A stretch of 64,000 bases of DNA, taken from NCBI RefSeq assembly GCF_900589395.1, contig NZ_UUIS01000075.1, positions 267,722 through 331,721 on the forward strand, in the 5' to 3' direction. The notes beneath the pieces were generated by a model, which saw only the letters and a program-made list of their open reading frames with translations, ran no database searches and was not told the origin of the DNA. Below, piece after piece: positions 33,536 through 41,695 of this stretch; position 1 is the first letter of the stretch; each line of letters opens with the position of its first letter. A program made the translations under genes and the position numbers. Origin of the DNA: Pseudomonas viridiflava (lineage in GTDB: Bacteria; Pseudomonadota; Gammaproteobacteria; Pseudomonadales; Pseudomonadaceae).

Positions 33536-34099
33536 ATGCCTATCATCAACAGCCAAGTAAAACCGTTCAAAGCCACCGCTTACAAGAACGGCAATTTCGT
33601 TGACGTTTCGGAAGCCGATCTGAAAGGCAAGTGGTCTGTGGTGTTCTTCTACCCCGCCGACTTCACCTTCGTCTGCCCGACCGAACTGGAAGACCTGGCT
33701 GACAACTACGCTGAATTCCAGAAGCTGGGCGTTGAAATCTACAGCGTTTCGACCGACACCCACTTCGCTCACGCTGCCTGGCACAACACCTCGCCAGCCA
33801 TCGGCAAGATCCAGTACACCATGATCGGCGACCCGACCCTGACCATCTCGCGCAACTTCGACGTGCTGATCGAAGAAGCCGGCCTGGCCGACCGCGGTAC
33901 CTTCGTGATCAACCCTGAAGGCCAGATCAAGATTGTTGAACTGAACGACGGCGGTGTAGGCCGTGACGCTTCCGAGCTGCTGCGCAAGATCAAGGCTGCC
34001 CAGTACGTTGCCGCTCACCCAGGCGAAGTCTGCCCGGCCAAGTGGAAAGAAGGCGAGGCCACCCTGGCACCGTCCCTGGACCTGGTCGGCAAGATCTGA
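33536..34099 (+). CDS. ahpC: Alkyl hydroperoxide reductase subunit C (peroxiredoxin)
   Basis: A 187-residue typical 2-Cys peroxiredoxin that reduces hydrogen peroxide and organic hydroperoxides. The peroxidatic cysteine C47 is in FTFVCPTE, with the conserved threonine just before it (DFTF), and the resolving cysteine is in GEVCPAKW near 166. The bacterial GGVGRDASELLRKI segment is conserved. Codon choice is strongly biased, with regular use of preferred C-ending codons, as for a highly expressed protein. GGAGATTCACCG precedes the start. ahpF follows after a hairpin. OxyR control is expected from the family, but I could not identify a convincing OxyR site in the 113-base upstream region. Confidence 0.97.
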   Translation: MPIINSQVKPFKATAYKNGNFVDVSEADLKGKWSVVFFYPADFTFVCPTELEDLADNYAEFQKLGVEIYSVSTDTHFAHAAWHNTSPAIGKIQYTMIGDPTLTISRNFDVLIEEAGLADRGTFVINPEGQIKIVELNDGGVGRDASELLRKIKAAQYVAAHPGEVCPAKWKEGEATLAPSLDLVGKI

Positions 34100-34159
34100 T
34101 CTGCATGACATCGATCGGGGCGCCGCACGCTTGAACACGTAAACCGCATCGCCCCATCA

Positions 34160-34188
34160 AACGCCCGGGCGGTCATCACCTGGGCGTT
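34160..34188 (+). terminator. Hairpin between ahpC and ahpF
   Basis: AACGCCC and GGGCGTT pair around a 15-base loop and are followed by GTTATTT. It probably ends or attenuates most ahpC messages, giving less ahpF than ahpC, in line with the excess of AhpC found in cells. Confidence 0.6.
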
Positions 34189-34223
34189 GTTATTTCTACC
34201 GCCTGAAAACAGGAAGCCGAAAC

Positions 34224-35786
34224 ATGTTGGACGCCAATCTTAAAGCCCAGTTGAAATCCTACCTGGAGCGGGTCACTCGCCCCATCGAGATCACAGCGTC
34301 CCTCGACGACGGCGCCAAGTCTCAGGAAATGCTGGCCCTGCTGCAAGACGTGGTCAGTGTCGGCAAGGACATCACCTTGTCCACCGAAGGCACTGATGCA
34401 CGCACCCCTTCGTTTGCACTGAACAGCCCTGGCCAGAGCATCAGCCTTCGCTTTGCCGGCATTCCTATGGGTCACGAATTCACTTCTCTGGTGCTTGCCT
34501 TGCTGCAAACCGGTGGCTACCCACCCAAAGTCAGCGCCGAGACCATCGAACAAGTGCGCGCCCTGCAAGGCGAGTTCAAATTTGAAACCTACTTTTCGCA
34601 GTCCTGCCAGAACTGCCCGGACGTTGTCCAGGCCCTGAACCTGATGGCAGTACTCAACCCGAACATCCAGCACGTCGCCATTGACGGCGCGCTGTTCCAG
34701 GATGAAGTCACCGATCGTAAAGTCATGTCGGTGCCCAGCATCTACCTCAATGGTGAGCTCTTTGGTCAGGGCCGCATGGGCCTGGAAGAGATCCTCGCCA
34801 AGATCGACACCGGCGCCAGCGCGCGCCAGGCCGACAAGCTCAATGCCAAGCAGGCGTTTGACGTACTGGTCATTGGCGGTGGCCCGGCCGGTTCGGCCGC
34901 CGCTGTGTACTCGGCGCGCAAGGGCATCCGCACCGGCGTGGCGGCCGAGCGTTTCGGCGGGCAGGTGCTCGACACCATGGCCATCGAAAACTTCATCTCG
35001 GTACAACACACTGAAGGGCCGAAGCTGGCCATGGCGCTTGAGGAACACGTCAAGCAGTATGAAGTAGACATCATGAACCTGCAGCGCGCCGACCAGCTGA
35101 TTCCGGGCAAGGCCGGCGAGCTGCACGAAGTCAGGTTTGCCAGCGGTGCCAGCCTCAAGGCCAAGACGCTGATCCTGAGCACCGGCGCCCGCTGGCGTGA
35201 AATGAACGTGCCAGGCGAGCACGAATACCGCAACAAGGGCGTGGCGTACTGCCCGCACTGCGACGGGCCGCTGTTCAAAGGCAAGCGTGTCGCGGTCATC
35301 GGCGGTGGCAACTCGGGCGTGGAAGCAGCCATCGACCTGGCGGGCATCGTCTCACATGTCACCCTGCTGGAGTTCGACAGCCAGCTGCGCGCCGACGCCG
35401 TGTTGCAGCGCAAGCTCAACAGCCTGCCCAACGTGACGGTGTTGACCAATGCCCAGACCACTGAAGTGACGGGCGACAGCGAGAAGGTCAATGGCCTGCG
35501 CTACAAGGACCGGGTCAGCGGTGAGGCGCGCAGCATCGACCTCGAAGGCATCTTCGTCCAGATCGGCCTGCTGCCCAACAGCGAATGGCTCAAAGGCGTC
35601 ATCGAGCTGTCGCCTCGCGGTGAAGTGGTCGTTGACGCCCGCGGTGAAACCTCGATCCCTGGCATCTTCGCTGCCGGTGACGTAACCACCACGCCTTACA
35701 AGCAGATCATCATCGCCTTGGGCGAGGGTGCCAAGGCTTCGCTGAGTGCCTTCGACCACCTGATCCGCAGCAGCGCACCAGCCTGA
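34224..35786 (+). CDS. ahpF: Alkyl hydroperoxide reductase subunit F
   Basis: A 520-residue NADH-dependent flavoprotein that recycles AhpC. The N-terminal domain is a double thioredoxin fold with the active pair in SQSCQNCPDVVQ (near 128-131). An FAD domain starts with VIGGGPAGSAAAVYSARKG near 214, and the second redox pair is in CPHCDGP (near 343-346), within the NADH domain that includes VIGGGNSGVEAAIDLAG. The end IPGIFAAGDVTTTPYKQI binds FAD. Length matches the family (about 520). It is preceded by ahpC and a partial terminator, and followed by a strong bidirectional terminator. Confidence 0.97.
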   Translation: MLDANLKAQLKSYLERVTRPIEITASLDDGAKSQEMLALLQDVVSVGKDITLSTEGTDARTPSFALNSPGQSISLRFAGIPMGHEFTSLVLALLQTGGYPPKVSAETIEQVRALQGEFKFETYFSQSCQNCPDVVQALNLMAVLNPNIQHVAIDGALFQDEVTDRKVMSVPSIYLNGELFGQGRMGLEEILAKIDTGASARQADKLNAKQAFDVLVIGGGPAGSAAAVYSARKGIRTGVAAERFGGQVLDTMAIENFISVQHTEGPKLAMALEEHVKQYEVDIMNLQRADQLIPGKAGELHEVRFASGASLKAKTLILSTGARWREMNVPGEHEYRNKGVAYCPHCDGPLFKGKRVAVIGGGNSGVEAAIDLAGIVSHVTLLEFDSQLRADAVLQRKLNSLPNVTVLTNAQTTEVTGDSEKVNGLRYKDRVSGEARSIDLEGIFVQIGLLPNSEWLKGVIELSPRGEVVVDARGETSIPGIFAAGDVTTTPYKQIIIALGEGAKASLSAFDHLIRSSAPA

Positions 35787-35802
35787 GCGGTCCAGACGCA
35801 AT

Positions 35803-35836
35803 AAAAAAGCCCCATGCGTGAGCATGGGGCTTTTTT
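35803..35836. terminator. Strong bidirectional terminator after ahpF
   Basis: AAAAAAGCCCCATGC and its exact reverse complement flank a GTGA loop, so U-runs arise on either strand. It ends ahpF. The first possible start codon of the following LysE-like frame lies inside the loop, which shows that frame has lost its own promoter and start. Confidence 0.9.
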
Positions 35837-35841
35837 GTTCC

Positions 35842-36393
35842 CGGTATTTGCGCCTGGCAGGCCGGCGGCAGCATTGTGCAGGCTTCGCTGCCGCCCTGGG
35901 TATTTCCTTTTCTGATGTGCTGATGACCGCACTGGTCAGCGCAGGTGTCGGGGCTTTGATAATGAGTTGGGCGCCAGCATTCGACGTACTGCGGGTGGCC
36001 GGTGCGTGTTATCTCATCTGGATTGCCTGGCAGGCGTTGAAAGCGCCCCATGTGACTCACAGCACTCAACCCCAACGGGCTTCCTTGTGGAAGATTTTCG
36101 CCCGAGCCGCTCTCAACAGCCTCCTGAACCCCAAGGCCCTGTTGTTCTTTATGGTCTTCCTGCCGCAATTCGTCAGCGCCACCAGCGGCAATGTAAGCCT
36201 GCAATTAATGTTTCTCGGCGCACTGCTCGCGCTGATCGCGCTGATATTCCACACCGCACTCGGCCTGTGTGCCGGGCTGCTGAGGGCAAAACTGGGCAGC
36301 GGCAGGATCGCCAAGCGTCTGGGGACCTATGGTTTTGCCGGGGTGATGACGGTATTGGCGGCACGCTTGTTGTTTCTCGACCGTCCGCTTTGA
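35842..36393 (+). pseudogene. LysE-family amino acid exporter, 5'-truncated remnant
   Basis: From about residue AGFAAALGISFSDVLMTAL onward the frame is a good LysE/RhtB translocator: membrane helices follow in the usual order, with NSLLNPKALLFFMVFLPQFV as the family's central motif, and the end is complete. What is missing is the first helix with its conserved LTPGPN motif, normally about 30 residues. The upstream bases translate to a degraded RYLRLAGRRQHC and run straight into the ahpF terminator, where a GTG in the hairpin loop is the only upstream start. I infer a deletion or rearrangement that removed the 5' end and promoter. Translation from an internal start is conceivable but would give a protein without its first helix. 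Confidence 0.7.
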
Positions 36394-36482
36394 GGCAATG
36401 AAAGCCAGGTGCGAGTGGTGAATGCCGCGTTTCACTTGTGCAGCCCCGCACTCCTTGACGTGCATGTCCCGGGAATACAAAA

Positions 36483-36505
36483 CGCCCGATGCAGTGCATC
36501 GGGCG
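36483..36505 (-). terminator. Terminator of gloA
   Basis: CGCCCGATGC and GCATCGGGCG form a 10-bp stem with a three-base loop; on the minus strand a TTTT run follows. It lies 54 bases beyond the gloA stop codon. Confidence 0.8.
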
Positions 36506-36558
36506 CTAGGGGGTTGAAACAGGTGCAAGGCTGTTTCTAGGCAGGACACGTCAGGCGG

Positions 36559-37080
36559 TTACAGCGGCGCAGGCTGGATGATTTCAACCCAGTAGCCATC
36601 GGGGTCCTTGATGAACGCCAGGTGATTCATGCGCCCATCGGCCAGACGCTTCTGGAAGGTCACGCCCAGCGCTTCGAAACGCTCACAGGCCTTGACCACG
36701 TCAGGCACCGAGACGCAGATATGGCCGAAACCGCGCGGGTCACTGTTGCCATCATGGTAGGAGAATTGCGCGTCCTTCTCGGTGCCGTGGTTATGGGTCA
36801 GCTCCAGGACGCCCGGAATGGACTTCATCCACTGGTGACGGGCCTGGTCATCGGCAGGGATTTGCGCCTTGTCGACCAGCGCCAGAAAGTACAGGCTGAA
36901 CTGCGCTTGCGGGAAGTCGCGCTTGTCGACCAGGCTGAAGCCCAGTACGCGGGTGTAAAAGTCCAGCGAAGCGGTGATGTCCTTGACACGCAGCATGGTG
37001 TGGTTGAACACGAAACCCTGCGTGGCCGCTTCAGGTGCGGCAGTCACGCCAGGGAAAGTGTCGAGGTCGTGCAGGCTCAT
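36559..37080 (-). CDS. gloA: Lactoylglutathione lyase (glyoxalase I)
   Basis: A 173-residue glyoxalase I, which converts the methylglyoxal-glutathione adduct to S-lactoylglutathione. The first repeat starts with FNHTMLRVKDITASLDFYTR and supplies a metal-binding histidine, and VLELTHNHGTE supplies a glutamate. The second repeat has GFGHICVSVPDV and a closing DPDGYWVEIIQP with the last ligand glutamate. At 173 residues it is longer than the 135-residue enterobacterial type and matches the longer, probably zinc-using class known as GloA3-like in Pseudomonas. It is a single-gene unit with its own terminator. Confidence 0.92.
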   Translation of the reverse strand: MSLHDLDTFPGVTAAPEAATQGFVFNHTMLRVKDITASLDFYTRVLGFSLVDKRDFPQAQFSLYFLALVDKAQIPADDQARHQWMKSIPGVLELTHNHGTEKDAQFSYHDGNSDPRGFGHICVSVPDVVKACERFEALGVTFQKRLADGRMNHLAFIKDPDGYWVEIIQPAPL

Positions 37081-37241
37081 GGAAGTCTCCGGCTTGAGGG
37101 TTTAAAAAGAACAGATGATACGGGGCAGGGTACGCGATGCCAAACCGATGCCACCGCGCAGGCTAATATTGAGGCCGCCCCCTTGTTCCGGTTCCCTTGT
37201 GGCCTCAGACTTTTGCGATTCTCTCGCCGTAAGGGCCTGTC

Positions 37242-37799
37242 ATGTTCTTCACCGTATACCGATCTTCGCTGGCCAGTCTCGCGTTCGGGCTGGCCAGCCT
37301 TGCCGCAGTGGCTCAGGCCGCCGATGCCGTGATCCTCTGGCCGGCTGGCTGGGAAGTGGAGTCGCTACCGGTTGCGCCTGAAAGCAGCGGCCAGCCATCG
37401 GTCCAGCTCAGGCAGCGGGCAGTCAAAAAAGACGCGACCGGGGAGCCGAACATGATCATGGAGCTGACCCAGACACGCCTGACCGAAGGTCATGACGTCA
37501 ACGTTCAAGGGGTGCTGCTGGAGATGCGCAAGGCCATCCAGGTCAACTTTGCCCGCGATGGCCTGCAAAGTGCCTGCACGCATGCGCGTGAAGTGAAGCT
37601 TGGCGGTGTGCCCGGGGTGCAAAGCACTTGCACCATTACCCAGAACGGCGTGCATGTAATGACCCAGACGCTGGTGGCGGCCGCCACGGCGCAGCAGGCC
37701 TGGTCGCTGTCTTACGCCGGGTCGGCCCAGGCCTTTGAGGCCAACAAGCCCGAGGTGCTGCGCATTCGCGAAAGCCTGCGGCTGGGGGAGGTGCCCTGA
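37242..37799 (+). CDS. Periplasmic hypothetical protein (probably DUF4946)
   Basis: A 185-residue exported protein with a clear signal peptide (cleavage probably after AQA, residue 26). The mature part begins ADAVILWPAGWEVESLP and contains one cysteine pair (QSACTHAREV and QSTCTITQ). The ILWPAGW opening and the length fit a Pseudomonas periplasmic family I believe is DUF4946, but I am not certain of the number. Function unknown. A start at this ATG follows AAGGGCC. No operon partner is visible; gloA diverges from it. Confidence 0.65.
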   Translation: MFFTVYRSSLASLAFGLASLAAVAQAADAVILWPAGWEVESLPVAPESSGQPSVQLRQRAVKKDATGEPNMIMELTQTRLTEGHDVNVQGVLLEMRKAIQVNFARDGLQSACTHAREVKLGGVPGVQSTCTITQNGVHVMTQTLVAAATAQQAWSLSYAGSAQAFEANKPEVLRIRESLRLGEVP

Positions 37800-37821
37800 G
37801 CTTTTCTACAGGCAAAATAAA

Positions 37822-37837
37822 GCCCGCGTGAGCGGGC
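37822..37837. terminator. Short GC-rich hairpin
   Basis: GCCCGC-GTGA-GCGGGC lies 22 bases after the stop codon of the periplasmic protein gene. The T-run is on the minus strand (TTTATTTT), so it would stop minus-strand transcripts best; on the plus strand it has no T-run. Confidence 0.5.
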
Positions 37838-38232
37838 ATGGGGCGCTAGTCCTTTAGCAGCCTCCATAGTGCAAGAAGCCATGTGAAAAAAGTGTGAAGT
37901 TTTTACAGGATTTTTACCGGGCAAAACGGCACCGCGGGCGACTGTTGGGAAAGGGACTACACACAACACGTAATCGTCTGATTGCCCAATCGACCATGGC
38001 TGTGGTCAGGCATTCAGAATTGTTACATTCTGAAAGAGCGATGGGAAATTATTGGCGTCATTATTCCAGCGAAGGTTAGTTGCAGGATGTGCCTCACGTT
38101 TCTATATAAAATCGTGGCCCCCTGCGCGTGCAGTAAACAACAGGCGGCATGTTAGCCGTGGGCCGCCGCCGCGCCCCCGGTGATTGAGCAATACACGTCC
38201 GATTCTGTTCATGCTCAGAACGGCGATAATAA
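37838..38232. other. Gene-free AT-richer region with a short inverted repeat
   Basis: About 395 bases without a supported gene, between the periplasmic protein gene and the MvaT-family gene. It contains TTCAGAA-N8-TTCTGAA (38013-38034), a perfect 7-bp inverted repeat that might be an operator or part of a small RNA, and a TATATAAAAT tract near 38103. Neither strand shows a clear small-RNA terminator other than those already listed. Confidence 0.4.
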
Positions 38233-38257
38233 AAAAGCCCTGCAAGGCAGGGCTTTT
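38233..38257 (-). terminator. Terminator of the MvaT-family gene
   Basis: AAAAGCCCTGC and GCAGGGCTTTT pair perfectly around AAG; on the minus strand the T-run continues into TTATTAT. It lies 20 bases after the gene's stop codon. Confidence 0.85.
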
Positions 38258-38276
38258 CAGTGTGGCGCATGCACAG

Positions 38277-38642
38277 TCAGGTGCGGATCCACGCATCGAC
38301 AGTGTCGACACCATACTGCTCTTTCCAGGCCTTGAGACCGCGGTGATTACCACCCTTGGTTTCAATCAGTTCGCCGGTGTGCGGATTTTCATAGACCTTG
38401 ACGACGCGAGCACGACGACGCTTGGGGCCGGCCGGCGCGGCGACCAGGCTCGTGGCGCTGCCGGGGTCAAGGATCGCGATGATATCGCGCAGGCCTTTGC
38501 CATAGCTGCCCATCAGGTCCTTGAGTTGCTGTTCGAATTCAATTTCTTTCTGCAGCCCGGTGTCTTTCTTCAAGGACTCCAGCTGGGCAAGCTGTTCTTG
38601 AAGGGCTTTTTCTGCGGCGCGAAACTCGGCAAGTCTGGACAA
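38277..38642 (-). CDS. MvaT-family H-NS-like xenogeneic silencer
   Basis: A 121-residue nucleoid protein. The N-terminal helix (about 1-60, AEKALQEQLAQLESLKKD) is a coiled-coil for dimerisation and higher-order assembly, and the C-terminal domain has the MvaT DNA-binding signature KVYENPHTGELIETKGGNHR, where the AT-hook-like loop recognises AT-rich minor grooves. Pseudomonads carry several paralogues (MvaT/MvaU, or TurA-TurE in P. putida). The SRLAEFRAAEKALQEQLAQL start resembles the MvaU/TurB type rather than MvaT proper, but I cannot settle which. A long AT-rich upstream region suits autoregulation. It represses acquired AT-rich genes. Confidence 0.9.
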   Translation of the reverse strand: MSRLAEFRAAEKALQEQLAQLESLKKDTGLQKEIEFEQQLKDLMGSYGKGLRDIIAILDPGSATSLVAAPAGPKRRRARVVKVYENPHTGELIETKGGNHRGLKAWKEQYGVDTVDAWIRT

Positions 38643-38991
38643 AAAAGATACTCCGACAGTCTATTGGCCGTGACTGGCCAAACAAAGCGATAAGACAAAA
38701 ATCTTTGACCCGATTCGCTCATTCGATGTCCGGTGCAAGGACCGGAACAATGATAAAACACTAACCGTTCCATCGATCACTGCCCGCTGACCGGACAGTA
38801 ATAAGTCAGTGGCCGGGGAATGATGCCCTTTTTTTTTCAGTTAGAAAATAGCCGGGTGAAAATGTTGAACTCAATTCACACTTCAGGACGGCCATGCCGG
38901 TGTTAGGGGCCACGAAAGGTGTAAGTTATTTCTGAAAGTTCAGGGGCGTTGTCGCCCCCGGCTGCTGTAATTCTGTCGCGGCGCGGCGCCT
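38643..38991. other. Gene-free region upstream of the MvaT-family gene
   Basis: About 349 bases with no gene. It includes a run of ten T (near 38830) and other AT-rich blocks, which would suit MvaT binding and promoter control. Near 38943 a GGGGCG-TTGT-CGCCCC hairpin lies about 30 bases after the TPR gene's stop codon and may act as its terminator, although no T-run follows on the minus strand. Confidence 0.4.
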
Positions 38992-40089
38992 TTAAAGCCC
39001 CTGTTGCAAGGCGGGATCATCAGGATTCTGTTGCTCGAGTTCTGCCAGCAGAACCTGTACGTGCTGCAGCTGGCCGCTTTCACGAGCGTACTGAATCAAC
39101 ATGACCCGCGCCCGGCGATTGGCCGGCTGGCTTTGCAGAATGTGCGTCAATTGCTTTTGAGCCGCTTCCATCTGGTCGAGTTGGTGCAAGGCCACGGCCA
39201 GGTCAAAGCGGTAATCCATGTTATCCGGCGCCAGCTCCGAGGCCTTCGCCAGGCTGAGCAGCGCATATTCGGGCTGTTGGTGCTCAAGCAGCCATTGACC
39301 CAGGGCATGCTGCAACAGGGAGGAATCAGCATGGCGTTCCAGCAAGCGGGCAAAAAGCTGGCGTGCCTGCTCCTGTTGTCCGGTTTCATCCATCAGTGCC
39401 AGGCGTGCCAGCGCTGCATCCAGGTTGTCAGGGTCCAGCTTGACCGCCTCTTGCAACGCGGCCAGGGCCTGGTCCTTGCGTCCGGTCTGCTCATACAGGC
39501 TGGCCAGCTCCAGGCGATTTGCAGCGGTGGGTGCTTGCTGTTGCAGGTGTTGCTGGAACGCCTCGGCACTGTGCTGCATGGCTGCAAAATAAAGCCCCAG
39601 TTCATCGGGTGACAGCTGGGTCAATGCCAACGTGGCCGCAAAGCGCACGCCGGTGTCGGGGTCGCTGAGCAACGGCCCCAGTAGCACGCTGCGATGGTTG
39701 CGCGGCAACAGTTTCAGGGTGGCGTTGATCGCGGCCTGGCGCACCCTAGACGACTCGCTGCCCAAATGAGCATCGAGCAGCTTGAGGGCCTGGGGGCTTG
39801 GGTAGTTGTGCAGTTCAGCCAGCAGATTGATGCGCCGATCGTCTTCCAGGTCGGTACGCGCCAGTTGCTGATAAAGCATCCTGGCCGCGCCGGGCTTACC
39901 ATCATGAGCCTGGTCAAGGGCTTGCTCGTAGGTATGGCTGAGCTTGGCCTGCGTGGTGCTGACCGGTGTATGGCGCCAGGCCAGAAACGCCACGAGCAGG
40001 GCGCACACCAGCGAAGCGCCCAGAAGCACGCGACGCCAGCGGCGCAGATGGGGTTGAAGAGTTGAGTCCTTGGGCATACCGATATCCAC
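38992..40089 (-). CDS. Membrane-anchored TPR-repeat protein
   Basis: A 365-residue protein with one N-terminal transmembrane helix (about 20-41, RVLLGASLVCALLVAFLAW), after which the chain should be periplasmic. The middle (about 95-165) looks like HEAT-type repeats, with DDRRINLLAEL, SESSRVRQAAINATLK and DPDTGVRFAATLAL. Residues 185-350 form tetratricopeptide repeats, for example LASLYEQTGRKDQALAALQE and AVKLDPDNLDAALARLA. Such proteins organise envelope complexes, but the partner here is unknown. ATG codons at 40089 and 40077 are both plausible. It is followed by a REPIN on its upstream side and seems to be a single gene. Confidence 0.75.
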   Translation of the reverse strand: MDIGMPKDSTLQPHLRRWRRVLLGASLVCALLVAFLAWRHTPVSTTQAKLSHTYEQALDQAHDGKPGAARMLYQQLARTDLEDDRRINLLAELHNYPSPQALKLLDAHLGSESSRVRQAAINATLKLLPRNHRSVLLGPLLSDPDTGVRFAATLALTQLSPDELGLYFAAMQHSAEAFQQHLQQQAPTAANRLELASLYEQTGRKDQALAALQEAVKLDPDNLDAALARLALMDETGQQEQARQLFARLLERHADSSLLQHALGQWLLEHQQPEYALLSLAKASELAPDNMDYRFDLAVALHQLDQMEAAQKQLTHILQSQPANRRARVMLIQYARESGQLQHVQVLLAELEQQNPDDPALQQGL

Positions 40090-40136
40090 TCTTTGAGAGA
40101 CGCAGCTTCAAAGAGACGAGCGCGCCTGTCAAATCC

Positions 40137-40246
40137 GTAGGAGCGCGCTCTGCCCGCGACCGAGTGCGTAGCGCTCGCAAAATCTGCGAAACGCCACAAT
40201 TTTACGACTGCTAACGCACTCGGTCGCGGGCAGAGCGCGCTCCTAC
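40137..40246. repeat. REPIN-type palindromic element, copy B
   Basis: A 110-bp palindrome with 34-base arms that match their partners at 33 positions. The arm opens with GTAGGAGCGCGCTCTGCCCG and continues CGACCGAGTGCGTA. The loop holds AATTTTACGACTGCT as in copy A (2677-2799). It sits between the TPR gene and oprN, both on the minus strand, so it separates two transcripts. The near-perfect arms suggest recent mobility, or selection for the hairpin. Confidence 0.85.
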
Positions 40247-40282
40247 AGGGGTTAAATCCAATGTCCAATAAAATGGTCAGGC

Positions 40283-41695
40283 TTACGTCTGCGGCTGCCA
40301 GCCGCCGCCCAGCGCCTTGTAGATGGCTACGATGCCTTGATACAGCTCGATCTGGGCCTGGGCCTGCGCGTCCTCGGCGGCCAGGCGCTCACGCTCGGCG
40401 TCGAGCAGCACCAGAAAATCGGCCGTGCCTTCACGGTACTGCACCGAGGCCAGGCGCGCCGCTTCTCGGCTGGCGTCGCTCTGGCGCAGCAGCGAGAGCA
40501 GGCGCTGCTGACGTTTGCCGTAGTCGCTGAAAGCATTCTCGGACTCTTCCAGCGCCAGCAATACCTGTTGCTCGTAACCGGCCAGGGCGCCTTCGGCGTC
40601 GGCGTCGGCGCTGCGAATCTGTGCCCGTACACTGCCCAGGTCGAACGCCGCCCAGGTGATGCTCGGGCCCAGGCTCCAGGCCTTGGCGGCTGATGAGCCA
40701 ATCTGCGAGCCCCGGCCGGCCGTGAAGCCTAGAAAGCCACTGAGGCTGACACGGGGAAACAGATCGGCCGTGGCCACACCGATACGTGCGGTGGCCGCTG
40801 CCAACTGCCGCTCGGCGGCGCGAACATCAGGACGCTGACGCAGCACCTGCGTGGGATCACCCACTGCCAGGGTTTTGGTGATCGCCGGCAGCTCGCCCGG
40901 GCTCAGGTCGACGCTCAGGGCGTTCGGGCGCTCACCCAGAAGGGTGGCGATCCGGTTACGCTGTCTCACCTGCTCGGCCTGCAATTGCGGCAGGCTGGCC
41001 TCAACCGCGGCCAGCCGCGCGTCAGCGCGGACCACATCGAGTTCGTTGCCGACGCCGGCGTCGCGCAACTGGCCGGTGACATTGCGCGAGTCCTGCTGGT
41101 TCTTCAGGTTGTCGCGGGCAATGGCTTCGCGCAGTTGCGCGCCGCGCAACTTGCCATAGGCATCCACCACGTCGGCAATCAAGGTGACCTGCAGTTGATA
41201 CAGGTTGGCCTCGGCCACCTGTTGATCGGCATCACTGGCTTGCAGTTGACGCTGGATGCGACCGAACAGGTCCACTTCCCAGGCCATGTCCAGGCCCAGG
41301 TCATAGCGCTCGGTGTTGACCCGCTGTTCGGTCTGGCCAGGCACCTGGCCCTTGCCAATGTCGCTGCTGGCACGACTGGTAATCACCGGCATGCGGTCGT
41401 TGGCCACGTCATCACGAATGGCCCGTGCCGCCTTGAGGCGGGCAAACGCTACCCGCAGGTCGCGGTTGCCGGCTAGCGACTGGTTGACCAGCTTGTCCAG
41501 TGTCGGGTCCTGGAATTGCTGCCACCAGTCGGCGGCGCTGCGGCTGCGGTCGTAGGCCGCTTTTTCAGTGCTGGCCTGTTCACTGGCCATGATCCTGGCA
41601 GCAGCGGTGTCGGGCGCCTTGTAATCCGGGCCGACGGCACAGGCCGCCAGCGCCAGCACCAACAGGCTCGGAACGAAGAGTTTTACCGCGCTCAT
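40283..41695 (-). CDS. oprN: Outer-membrane channel of the MexEF-OprN multidrug efflux pump
   Basis: A 470-residue outer-membrane factor lipoprotein. The lipobox LALAAC places the acylated cysteine at residue 19. Two structural repeats of the OEP family follow, with WWQQFQDPTLDKLVNQSLAGN near 61 and the helical barrel segments including YDLGLDMAWEVDLFGRI and FLVLLDAERERLAAEDAQAQ. The partner is the inner-membrane transporter encoded immediately before; its stop codon overlaps this gene's start by one base. As the last gene of mexE-mexF-oprN it provides the exit duct for drugs such as chloramphenicol, quinolones and trimethoprim. A REPIN lies beyond its end. Confidence 0.9.
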   Translation of the reverse strand: MSAVKLFVPSLLVLALAACAVGPDYKAPDTAAARIMASEQASTEKAAYDRSRSAADWWQQFQDPTLDKLVNQSLAGNRDLRVAFARLKAARAIRDDVANDRMPVITSRASSDIGKGQVPGQTEQRVNTERYDLGLDMAWEVDLFGRIQRQLQASDADQQVAEANLYQLQVTLIADVVDAYGKLRGAQLREAIARDNLKNQQDSRNVTGQLRDAGVGNELDVVRADARLAAVEASLPQLQAEQVRQRNRIATLLGERPNALSVDLSPGELPAITKTLAVGDPTQVLRQRPDVRAAERQLAAATARIGVATADLFPRVSLSGFLGFTAGRGSQIGSSAAKAWSLGPSITWAAFDLGSVRAQIRSADADAEGALAGYEQQVLLALEESENAFSDYGKRQQRLLSLLRQSDASREAARLASVQYREGTADFLVLLDAERERLAAEDAQAQAQIELYQGIVAIYKALGGGWQPQT

